Origin: Pelargonium nanum
Lineage: Eukaryota > Streptophyta > Magnoliopsida > Geraniales > Geraniaceae
Assembly (NCBI GenBank): GCA_036897485.1
Contig: JAYMTF010000632.1
Location: 1-32,447, forward strand
Direction of reading: 5' to 3'
DNA: 32,447 nt
In this document: piece by piece, positions 1 through 8,996 of the stretch
Layout: each line of letters opens with the position of its first letter
How positions within the stretch are numbered: the stretch's first letter is position 1
Program-made: the position numbers and the translations under genes
Notes under the pieces: model-generated
What the model saw: only the letters and a program-made list of their open reading frames with translations
The model's database searches: none
What the model was told of the DNA's origin: nothing

Positions 1-834
1 TGATATAAAGTTATATCAGTTAACTGATATACATTTTTCTCTATATATATATATGCATATATAGTATTTACTTTTCTTCATGACTTGTAAGGTTTATGTT
101 TACTTTTATACCATCTTTTGTCCCTTTGTTATAATTTTTTTGACCAACCATTACCAACCAATGTTTTCTTTTTGGTACCAATTTTCCCATTATTAGTAAC
201 ACACATTGAAAACAAAATCTTGCACTATCAAAATTACTTTCTCAACATATTGTTAGGCTATAGATATATAATATTTAAATTAAGAAATATAATATTTAAT
301 TCCTAAACTAGATGTCTATTTAAGCAATAAAAAATGAACATCGAGAAAATATTGAACAGAACTGATCATTCGAATCCTGAGTCAAGTTCGAGTTAAAAAT
401 GTTTTATTGTTTCACGAAATATGTGGGTTACGAGTTTGGAGTCGTGGGACGAGCCGTCTTGTGAACTTTTTGTGGCTTTTGGGTCGTTTGTCTATTAATG
501 CTCCACAATTCTAACAGAAACGACGTCGTATCCTCACAGTTAGCAGAGCCAAAAAGAAAGAAGGAGAAGCCATTAGAGGCCACTGTTCGGTCTCCATTAT
601 CAACAGAAGCTTGCAGGCGCGTGAGAGCGCGTGAGAGCGCGTGAGAGGCGCGTGGATTCTCCCGTATCTTCCTCACTTTCTCTCTCTAAATCCTGACGCA
701 GCTAAAGAGAGAGAGAGAGACAAATCAAAGCTTGTGCTTTTTTTTTTCTTCAGTTGTTAAAGCTCTACACGAAGCCACACACACACCTTCACGCCCAGGG
801 GCAATCCGGTAATTTTAACCCCTCCCTCTCTTCC
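1..834. other. Gene-free flank and promoter side of the TBC gene
   Basis: AT-rich DNA without a convincing coding region. Positions 1-420 are plain low-complexity sequence. From about 590 the base composition changes to the CT/GA-rich type usual around plant transcription starts, with a GA run near 706-720 and a T run near 738-748. Open frames here have no recognisable protein features and are treated as chance. Confidence 0.6.
617..655 (+). repeat. Tandem 10-bp repeat, gcgcgtgaga
   Basis: Three perfect head-to-tail copies of gcgcgtgaga (617-646) are followed by a degenerate fourth that has one extra g. It is GC-rich in an AT-rich surrounding and lies about 180 bp before the upstream ORF, so it falls in the promoter or first UTR of the TBC gene. 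It could be a simple minisatellite or a cluster of CGCG-type binding sites; the sequence does not decide. Confidence 0.75.
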
Positions 835-1175
835 ATGTCCACCGGCGGCGGCGGAGGAGGAGGCGGAGGCGGCAGCCGCAGCAGCAACAGGAACAGCCCC
901 ACCGGACTGCACCACACCTCCGGTGGCGGTCCCGGCGGGTTCTGGACCGCAGTGGCGGCGCCTCAGTCAAATGTAGCCGTCGCCGTCACGGTCCTCGCCG
1001 GAGTCGCGGTGGTTGCTGCTCTCCTCTACACTACCAGTAGGTAAATTACGAAACCACCCCCAACCACCACCACCACCACCACCGGCCTAACTCGAATCTA
1101 ACTGGAAAATAAACCCTAGAGATCGTAGATTTGTTTCGCAGTGTCCGTACTTCTCTTCGATTTTGTCTTAGATGA
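835..1175 (+). CDS. Upstream ORF, Gly-rich with hydrophobic C-terminal segment
   Basis: The ATG at 835 opens a 69-codon frame that ends at 1042-1044 if the transcript is unspliced. A good donor follows position 1040 and an acceptor ends at 1141. With that 101-bp intron removed, the frame runs 79 codons (835-1040 joined to 1142-1175) and stops at TGA 1173-1175. The protein has a run of about ten glycines near the start, a Ser/Asn/Gly-rich middle, the stretch GGFWTAVAAPQSN, then about 20 hydrophobic residues (AVAVTVLAGVAVVAALLY) that look like one membrane span or tail anchor. It lies upstream of the TBC gene, probably on the same mRNA, and the spliced stop overlaps the TBC ATG. I do not recognise a family. 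It could be a regulatory uORF, a small separate tail-anchored protein, or a chance frame in a GC-rich leader; the hydrophobic tail argues mildly against chance. Confidence 0.45.
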
Positions 1176-4100
1176 GAGCTCTCCGGCGAAGCATGACTTC
1201 GTCGTCCTCGAATTCTTCTTCCTCTCCTTCGTCGTCGTCGCCGTCGTCTTCGTCATCGTCGTCGTGGATTCATTTGCGTTCGGTTTTGTTTATTGTCGCG
1301 TCTTCCTCACCGGCCAATTGCTCTTCCTCTTCTTCCGATCGGTGAGTCCCTCTCTCTCTCTCTCTCTCTCCATAGCTTTCTCACATTTTCTCTCACTCAC
1401 CTCACAGGCTCACTCTACTGTGTTATTGATTTTTTGTTTCATTTTTGCTGTATTGGATTCGGATCTTGATCTCAGTGAGCTCAAAAATGTTGTACTCTAG
1501 TAGTGTAGTGTCAATCTTCAGCTCGATTTCAATACAGTTGTTCTTGATGTTTCCAAATCCATTTGATCTATCAGTGAGTTACTATTGGATTTTGCTGTCT
1601 GTTCTTAGCCAGTTACTATACTTAAGTTCATGTTTTGAAGCTTCATTTTGTTCGAGTTGCAGTGTTTTCTTCCATATTTAGGGTTGGATCAGTAGATGAG
1701 CTCGACTTCTCGATGAGTGTAGATTGCTATCTTTTCCTTGGATGATTTCACTGCTAAGTAAATCTGCTTAGCTTTTAATTATCTGAACAAACATAAATGA
1801 TGTTTTTTATTTTCGAGTTGTGTTTTCAAATAGAAGCGATGTTGTTTCTTTATCATGTTTGAGAATACGATCTCGACTTCTGCTCCTTGATCGTACGCCA
1901 GAAATTAAATGTTGAGAATTTGCTTTCAAATTAAATGTACACATTGTAAATTGTTGAGACAACGGCGCTCTTTCCTTTTTAACATGTAAATTGTTGAAAT
2001 TGACTATGTAACTAGGTTCAAATAGGATTTGACCCTCGACCTCCATTCCCTGTCTTTCCGGCTAAAACAATATCCTGACGGGATGACTTCGAATTCATTT
2101 TCCAATTATTGTATTTGTTTCGGTTGTTTACTGCTTATCATTGTTTTTGGCTAGTATTAGGGTTCATAGTTTTTATTCAGTAATACCCGATGGGGGTGGA
2201 TCGGAGGTTTTGGTTCTTTCCTTTTTTTCCCTTCTGTAGTAAATGATAGGAGAAAGTGGAAGACGAGTGTTCTTTGTTTGGAAGCTATCCACAATCCTAT
2301 TAATTTTGTGGTCATTTTGAGAGTCTTTTATTGAGATTGCCCGAGAGAGGGCTATATATCTATATAAATCTTGTTGATTATGATATATCCAACCAATGTT
2401 GTCAGTTAGGTGAGTTATCTGTTCTGTTGACTAGGAAGTAAAATGAAAGATCATTTTGCTCGCAGTTTCACTTTATAGTCCATACTATTTTTTTAGGGCC
2501 TTGCACTTCTATTCATACAGAAGCTCTTAACACTTTTTTATTTTATAAACATCATATCTATATTTAATGATTATTGGGACTTTCTTTCGATTTCAGGGGC
2601 CGTCTAAAATCACCATGGTCTCGCCGGAAGAGAAAGCATGCCCTTTCAGCTCAGCAATGGAAAAATTTGTTTACACCTGATGGGAAACTCCGAGATGGGG
2701 GAGTCAAATTTCTGAAAAAAGTCCGCAGTGGAGTGAGTTATTATGGCTGTTAGCCTACCCATTTGCTCTACTAGGAAATCTCGTGGTATTGGGAAATTGA
2801 TATGTTTGTGTTTTGTGTGTAGGGTGTTGATCCCAATATCAGGGCAGAGGTTTGGCCATTCCTCCTTGGAGTGTAAGCATGCCCGACCATTTATTTTAAT
2901 ATTTTCGCTTCATATCGTTGCCTTGCATCTCTCATATAGCCTCATAGTTGATAAGTTTCAGTTGGAAATTGTAATGTTTTGTTTCTTGGTAGACCTCAGA
3001 GAGAATCTGATGACATTTCCGTGCCCCATGTCTTGATGATTGACTAATCTATCCACATAGTGGTTTTTTAAAAAAATTATATGAATAAAATTGTTTTCTT
3101 CGGTAGTGTTTGGATTCAAAATTTTGTTCAGTAATGAGAATCAAGAATGGGAATGAGACTCCAATTCATCATGTTTGTATTAAGACTTTTTGGTCATGAG
3201 AATGTCAATTCTCATACCCATTCCCAAAATTTTAATCCAAACGCTACCTTAGTGTTTATTGATTAACTCTTCCTAGGCTTGCCCATCATGAAAGAATGTT
3301 TCAGCTCCTTAAATCTGGTTTTCTCGTGTTAGGAAGTATGAACTTAACTTAAAATCCATCGAAAAGAAACTGTATACAACTATACATACGCATATACTTG
3401 ATAATGTTAGGTCTGCATTTATATTTGGCTATTTTTACTTTATGTGGTGGCATGCTCGGGTTGCTGAATTATAGATCATTGTCACCAAGCTATCACTAAT
3501 TAGTGCTTTGTAAATTTCTTTCTTTCAACAGCTATGACTTGAACAGTACCAGAGAAGAAAGAGACATTATAAGAACTAAGAATAGGTACTTTTTCGAATA
3601 ACATCTTGAAATATTTCCCCAATTGTCTTCTTTTACTGTTATTTTGTAAACCCTACGAGTTTTATCAATGCAGAAAAGAATATGAGAAACTTCGCAGAAA
3701 GTGCCGGCACCTCCTTAAACGCAGAGATGAAAGGAGCAGCAGTTGTCTGATTGAAGACATAGACCCTTCCAGCTCCGAAGATGTTGTTAGTGCTAGAGAG
3801 TCCCTTTCTAGCGAAGAAAGAAGTCCAGATATTGAGCACTCGGAGGAGCCTTCCAGCGAGTTGTTGGATGGAGATGATGGCGGTTCAAGGCGAATCACAA
3901 ATGCGGACGGCTCTGTACTGGACACCGACTCATCTGACTCAGACTCTTCTGAAGATCCGGTCGTGATTCAAGCTTCCCCCTCTTCCGAAGTCAGGGAAAA
4001 TGATGATTCTGACACGGCATCCAAAGCAAAACAATGCACCACCGAAGATTTCGATACCTGGCAGCGAATCATTCGCCTCGATGCAGTTCGCGCCAATCCA

Positions 4101-4841
4101 GAATGGATACCGTTTTCCCCATATGGAGCTGCAGTCTCTGAAGGTAGGGCACATCGCTCTGCAGAGGCTGTTGGGTTAAAAGATTACGATCACCTTGAGC
4201 CCGCCCGGATCTTCCACGCAGCACGACTAGTCGCCATTCTTGAAGCCTATGCTCTTTACGACCCAGAAATCGGTTACTGCCAGGGAATGAGCGATTTACT
4301 CTCACCAATAATCACCGTTGTCACCGATGACCACGAGGCCTTTTGGTGTTTTGTGGGTTTCATGAAAAAAGCCCGGGACAATTTCAGACTCGACGAGGTG
4401 GGCATCAGAAGGCAACTAAACATCGTTTCCAAGATCATCCGACGCAAAGACTCTCACCTTTACCGACACTTGGTGAACCTCCAGGCCGAGGATTGCTTCT
4501 TCGTTTACCGAATGGTAGTGGTACTATTCCGAAGAGAACTAACATTCGAACAAACAATCTGCCTCTGGGAGGTCATGTGGGCGGATCAAGCCGCCATCAG
4601 GGCTGGGATCGGGAAATCAGCATGGAGTCGGATAAGACTGAAAGCTCCACCAACGGATAATCTGTTGCTCTATGCCATAGCGGCCTTAGTGTTGCAGAGG
4701 CGTAAACTGATAATCGAAAAGTACAGCAGCATGGATGAGATTTTGAGGGAATGCAACAGCATGTCGGGGCAGCTTGATGTGTGGAAGCTTCTAGATGATG
4801 CACACAACTTGGTAGTCAATCTCCATGACAAGATAGAGTAG
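1172..4841 (+). CDS. TBC-domain Rab GTPase-activating protein (gyp1/gyp7 type)
   Basis: Accelerates GTP hydrolysis by Rab/Ypt GTPases and so switches off membrane-traffic steps; a cytosolic or peripheral membrane protein. Exons are 1172-1341, 2597-2732, 2823-2872, 3532-3585 and 3674-4841, giving 525 aa in frame. The first 56 residues are Ser-rich with a short hydrophobic patch (WIHLRSVLFIVASS), as in plant homologues I know, which supports the start at 1172. The TBC domain begins near residue 100 (RSGGVDPNIRAEVWPFLLGV). It is interrupted by a Ser/Glu/Asp-rich insert at about residues 150-260 and resumes to about residue 500. Both catalytic fingers are present: I-x-x-D-x-x-R from residue 270 with Arg276, and Y-C-Q at 338-340 with Gln340. 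The long last exon holds most of the catalytic domain. The stop codon coincides with the end of a dispersed repeat (4839-4935), so the last residues may differ from relatives. The Rab substrate cannot be told. Confidence 0.93.
1350..1370 (+). repeat. CT microsatellite
   Basis: A (CT)n run of about ten units sits 9 bases inside the first intron of the TBC gene, directly after the donor site. Dinucleotide runs of this kind are usually length-variable between individuals. Confidence 0.85.
3102..3248. mobile_element. Hairpin MITE inside TBC intron
   Basis: A 147-bp element whose ends are inverted copies of each other. The left end reads GGTAGTGTTTGGATTC and the right end, reverse-complemented, reads GGTAGCGTTTGGATTA; pairing continues through an AAAATTTTG block. 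The interior also folds back (gaatgggaatgagac against the complement of tctcatacccattccc), so nearly the whole element can form one hairpin. It codes for nothing. It lies in the third intron of the TBC gene (2873-3531). I could not define a target-site duplication, so the superfamily is left open. Confidence 0.8.
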
Positions 4842-4935
4842 AGCTGGCAGTTCAGGTTTCGTGTTGGAAAGGCCGATACCAAACCCGAACCCAATCCAAA
4901 AGAGATGTGCGGATTCAGGTCCAAATTGCCAGACT
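4839..4935. repeat. Dispersed inverted-repeat element, at TBC stop codon
   Basis: Begins TAGAGCTGGCAGTTCAGG and ends with its imperfect inverse, CCAAATTGCCAGACT. The middle carries the Pro/Gly-like text typical of the family (accaaacccgaacccaa). This is the same family as the pieces near 7036, 8323, 10762, 12521, 17767, 20637 and 26266. Its first three bases are the TAG stop of the TBC gene, so it forms the beginning of that 3' UTR. Confidence 0.6.
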
Positions 4936-5723
4936 GCGGGGTATATACTTAACTTTTAGTCTTCTTTTTTTCAAGCTGTTTTGATTATAAGTTATTTGGA
5001 TCATAGCATCCCATTTTTATGACATTAGCTATGGGATTGAGATACAAATTAGTCCTAGCTGGCAAAAGCCGACGCTGACGTGTAGTGATGTGGCGATAGA
5101 TGAGGTGGAATATTTGGGCCAATGGGTGTGTGACATGTGGTTATCACTAGTAGTGTATGTGAGTTTGGAAAAATGAAACTCCCATCTTTTAGAGTGGTAA
5201 CTTGTAAACTTGTAATGCTTTTGAGACTTTCAATTCTATTTCACATTTTTCTCAAGAGTTTAGAACTATTCCTTTTTATTTATTCATTTAAAATGATATG
5301 ACCATTTAGATTCGAACCCAGGAGCACCTAGAACTAGAATCCGACCCGCATTTTTTTCGAGTTTGGGTCAGATTTATTTATGTGAGAAAATTGTTTGTTA
5401 GGTCGGGCAAATCTGTACATTTTATGTGTAAAACCAGCAACCCATAAGAACATGCATATGGTTCGATTCGAATTTGGGTTAGGTCTGTTTCGTTGCGAGT
5501 TAGTAATTGACTTGTAGTATATGCAAATGCTATTCAAAGCTCGATCGTTGAATTGCACATTTTAAAGGTAAAATATGTTAATTTGTCCGATCTAATGCAC
5601 AGTTTCCTCATTTCAATGGTTTATGAGTTCGAAAACGAAAATTTACAGACCAATTTAGATTTAAATATAAAAATTCAACGATCAAATTGAGTTTTATTCC
5701 AAAATAAGCAAATAAAAAAGACA
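4936..5723. other. Gene-free gap between TBC gene and cytochrome b5 copy A
   Basis: Convergent 3' ends of the TBC gene (+) and the first cytochrome b5 gene (-). No gene is visible. At about 5325-5560 lies a degenerate member of the dispersed family: it contains gacccgcatttttttcgagt, then tctgtacattttatgtgtaa, then a reversed cgaatttgggttagg. The rest is AT-rich with nothing recognised. Confidence 0.55.
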
Positions 5724-6795
5724 TTAATGATCTTTCTGAGTGTAATATCGAATTGCAAATGCTAAACCTAGAAGCACAAGAGGAACAACATACTGTAAAA
5801 TGTTGATCACAAACTCAATGGTCTTGTCCTGATCGTAGTACGGTTGATTCGGCGGAACATACTTTCGTTGCAGTGGAACAGTCGATGAATCGATCTCTCC
5901 AATGTAGTACTTTTCCATCATCTCTTTTGCGATATCACTGTGTCCGGTGTCTTCAAAATCGTTCGTCGCATCTTTGCCTGCAAGGTTTCGATAAAAGTAG
6001 TCAGCACGCTCGTGTCAGCTCAATGGTTTAAGCATCACACTTTTGTAATAGAGTTCGTGAGTTCAAATTTTGAATATTTTGTATCGTTACCGGTTACTGC
6101 CAGCAAAACTTCGTCACCTCCGGGATGATCCTCCATGAACGGAGTTACATCGTACACCTGAAATAATGTGACATAGTAATCATTGTCAAGTGAAAACAAG
6201 GAACAAATTTGGAACTTTTACTCACCGGGTGTCATTACGAGCTCAATTAGAACTAACGATTTGAGTCTTTTCTTTTTTCCGGGAGAAATGTCTAATCTAA
6301 ACCTAACCCGAAAGATGCGTCCGCGTGGGTTACATGCAAACCTTATGGGTTTGTTCAAACCAACCCAAAAATTTATCGATTTTGTTTCATGTGACGAGTG
6401 CAGATCTAAATTGTCATCTCTGATCCCGATGCAAGGTAACTATAAAAACTTTCTAAACTAATGAAAGCATATTAAAAAAGTCAATCCGAAACACACACTC
6501 TTTTCTGGTCGAGTTTAAAAACCTGACTCAAAACCCGAAATGTCAGCTCTACTTTCAACCCAACAAAAAAAACTTGAGTCAACACAGACTAACTCAATTG
6601 CTAGTTAAAGAGAAAATGGGTAAGCTTAATTTCCAGCAAATTAAGCATTTTCTCAGCATCCAAACAGAGGGTTAGTAAATAAAACATGAAATCTGGGGAA
6701 AATCTCACCTTTCCAGATATAATCACCCAACAATCCTTGATCTTGTTGTGAAGTGCCACTTCTTCAAATGTGTGTATTTTTTGTTTTGTTGCCAT
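5724..6795 (-). CDS. Cytochrome b5, tandem copy A
   Basis: Small haem protein of the ER membrane that passes electrons from NADH-cytochrome b5 reductase (or P450 reductase) to desaturases, hydroxylases and P450s. Exons on the minus strand are 6795-6709, 6157-6091 and 5977-5724, giving 135 aa, the usual plant length. The haem-binding domain fills residues 5-80. The two axial ligands are His40 in the EDHPGG motif and His64 in DTGHSD. A linker rich in Pro follows, then a single C-terminal membrane span (about residues 106-128, VINILQYVVPLVLLGLAFAI) and the short tail RYYTQKDH, so it is a tail-anchored protein. The tail has the R-x-Y motif reported to direct plant cytochrome b5 to the ER. Intron positions (after codon 29 and within codon 52) are the same in all three copies. 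A 5'-UTR intron precedes the ATG. Confidence 0.95.
6011..6073 (+). repeat. tRNA-derived (SINE-like) fragment, tRNA-Thr-like
   Basis: In intron 2 of cytochrome b5 copy A. It reads like a decayed tRNA: an A-box-like cagctcaatggtttaagc, an anticodon-like acttttgtaatagag, then a B-box-like cgtgagttcaaatttt, with normal tRNA spacing. The loop resembles tRNA-Thr (TGU). There is no acceptor stem, so it is not a working tRNA; a SINE head or remnant is the best reading. Confidence 0.5.
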
Positions 6796-6804
6796 TTCTC
6801 AATG

Positions 6805-7017
6805 CTACTAAAAATCAGAACAAAACACAAAAACACAAACCCATCAAAATCAAACCAAAAAGACATAATTTTTCTGAAGAGAAAATGGATTTGAAGAAGA
6901 TTCAGAGCAAAAAGATTGAGATTGTGTGTAGCTTTTTAGCTTACAGAGACAGAGAGCTTGATGGAGTGAACCTGAGCTTTTCTTCTTCAATTGTGCCAAA
7001 GCCCCAATAATTTATAG
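6805..7017 (-). promoter_or_regulatory. Core promoter, 5' UTR and UTR intron of copy A
   Basis: A TATA box (CTATAAA on the minus strand, 7017-7011) is followed by a short leader. A leader donor GTAAGCTAAAAA begins at 6944, and an acceptor TAG (6810-6805, two overlapping choices) lies about 10 bases before the ATG. The same donor text and intron placement occur in copies B and C, which is why I call it a UTR intron although it is not coding. Confidence 0.65.
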
Positions 7018-7640
7018 AGTGTGATGGTCGCAGTCAGAGCTGACAATTCGGGTTTTGAATCGCTTTCAAGTTGAAGTGTTTTAACTCGATTTTGACTTGT
7101 AAAAAGTGTTGGGTAGAGACGTCTCAACTCTTGGAGCGCATATCCAAATAGGTCATGCAATGTGTCATTCCTCGTAGCTAGCCCTCCGACAAACCCTCCA
7201 CCAATCAGAATTACAGAAGATGGCGTTACGCGCAAGTCAGAGATATCTGCCATGTAAACTCGATAAACGAATTTCAGAAGTCACTTAGTGTAACTTTTGC
7301 ACCGATAATTGTCTAAAATTTAACCGTCAGTTGCATGTAAAATCACTGTTAATTATTAAATATTGATATGCATTGGGATTAATTGATTGTGTTTCCAATA
7401 TATTTGTCATTATTTACTTCCCTATTTTTTTTAGTTTGTTTTGTGTTCACCATCTTCTTTATGTTTGGTGGAGTTATTAGTGACATGAATTCTATGCAAA
7501 ATCAAAATAACTTGGATTAATTAATTTGATAAGTTTGTTTTCCGCACAAGTCAACTGAATTTATTTTTTTCTAAAATGTGTATCATACGTGTGAACTACA
7601 CATGTTAAAAAATATTGAGAATCGTGTTTTTAGTGTTTTT

Positions 7641-7800
7641 ACATTATTTATTTCACTTTTAAAATATAAAAAGTATATAAAAGTACGAGCAAATGACCAA
7701 AAAGGACATTAGAAGCCGTGTATGGAGTTGTTATATTATTTATTTTACATTTTAAAATATAAAAATACATAAAAGTAAGAGAACATAAATATAAAAAATA
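7641..7800. repeat. Imperfect AT-rich tandem duplication, period about 92 bp
   Basis: The segment attatttatttcacttttaa (from 7643) followed by aatataaaaagtatataaaa recurs from 7735 as attatttattttacatttta and aatataaaaatacataaaag. This is probably an old local duplication; no function is suggested. Confidence 0.5.
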
Positions 7801-8322
7801 AAATACAAATCACAAATTTCTATGATGTTTACTATGCAAAACTTTGGATATAATAGACAAACTCAATTTATGAAGTAGGGGTCTAAGAGCCAAATTTTAT
7901 TGTATATATTGTTTATTATACTTTAAAAATGTGAATAGAGGAAATAGATTTCGACCTCACGTGAATAAGTGGACTTAAGATGAGAGGCAATGCATACGGG
8001 TCAATACGCTCAAACAAAATAAGCGTCAATATCACGTTAAACTTGACTCGAATTCACCAAAAATCAAACTATAGTTTCAATGTTTTTTTTTCTTTTCCAT
8101 TTTCTATTGCTTTCTTTGTGCTGAAATTTAAAACTACCCTTCTCTCAAGATCTTGTTTGACTCAAGCATTCAATCTTGTGATGATTCAAATGGCCAGGAA
8201 AAAGAAAAAAAAAATAAAAAACCAGCAATGCTTTGGTCTTAAGTTGTATAACAATTTTTCCATAGCACTATATACATAACAATCACTACCTAATCCTTAC
8301 TACACTCACAATGCCACAAACC

Positions 8323-8586
8323 AGAGTTTGACAATTCGGAATTCGGATCAGATTAAGTTTGGTTTAGATTGATGATGTCTAACTCAAACCCGGTTGAAAA
8401 GGGTTCGAGTTCGTTCGAGCTTCAAGTTTTGAGCCGCAGGTCAAGTTTCAAATTTTACTGTAAAATGCATACTCGTGAATTTGTCTGACCTGAAAAATGG
8501 TCGAATATATTTCATGCTATCCAAACTCACAAAAATGCAGGTGGAGTTTCAGATGACCGCGAATTTGAGTTCAAATTGTCAGTTTT
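8323..8586. repeat. Dispersed inverted-repeat element, long member
   Basis: Starts agagtttgacaattcggaat and ends gagttcaaattgtcagtttt, so the ends are imperfect inverted repeats. The interior contains aaacccggttgaaaagggtt, a self-complementary stretch, and the core text ttttactgtaaaatgc and gaatttgtctgacc seen in other members. It is non-coding. Confidence 0.55.
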
Positions 8587-8996
8587 ACAGCAAACCACAC
8601 TAGCCGGAGCTTCAAAAAAAGGAAGGTAAGATTGATATACATCTCTGGAACTTTGAATCTTTTGAATATGAGTAGTTGAGTACCATAAACTTTTCTTTTT
8701 CTTTCTTTTCTTTTATCTTTTAGCATTAGAGTCGGAAAAACTAATGCACAAATAGTGACAGACTTCACATTATTTCGCTGCAAGTACTCAAAATGAATCA
8801 TCATTCAAAAAGAAGAGTTGAAAAAAAATGTAAAAGAATCACAGAGAGAAATAGAATAGCCTTTCCACAACATTATCTGTCAAGATGTCAGTGACATGTT
8901 CGATATATCTTATTAAAGTACAATTACATTTACTAATCTCACAACATAAGTTCTGAGTAAAAACAATTTGATCGACAAATTCACCCGAAAATGAAT

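Larger units (their letters stand above)
7018..8996. other. Intergenic region between cytochrome b5 copies A and B
   Basis: About 2 kb without a supported gene. It holds a dispersed-family end at 7036 (agagctgacaattcgggttt), an AT-rich imperfect duplication at about 7641-7800, and a fuller dispersed-family member at 8323-8586. An open frame at 6987-7253 (-) has no recognisable domain and covers the promoter, so I leave it out. The remainder is AT-rich and featureless to me. Confidence 0.55.

Noticed and set aside
617..655. CRISPR-like or satellite array
   Set aside because: Only three perfect 10-bp units with no spacers; plant nuclear DNA, so a CRISPR reading makes no sense.
428..676. Minus-strand open frame of 82 codons in the TBC promoter region
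   Set aside because: Its sequence is produced partly by the gcgcgtgaga repeat, it has no domain, and it lies antisense to a likely leader.
6987..7253. Minus-strand 88-codon frame upstream of cytochrome b5 copy A
   Set aside because: It overlaps the TATA box and a dispersed-repeat end, and I recognise no family; no splice continuation was found.
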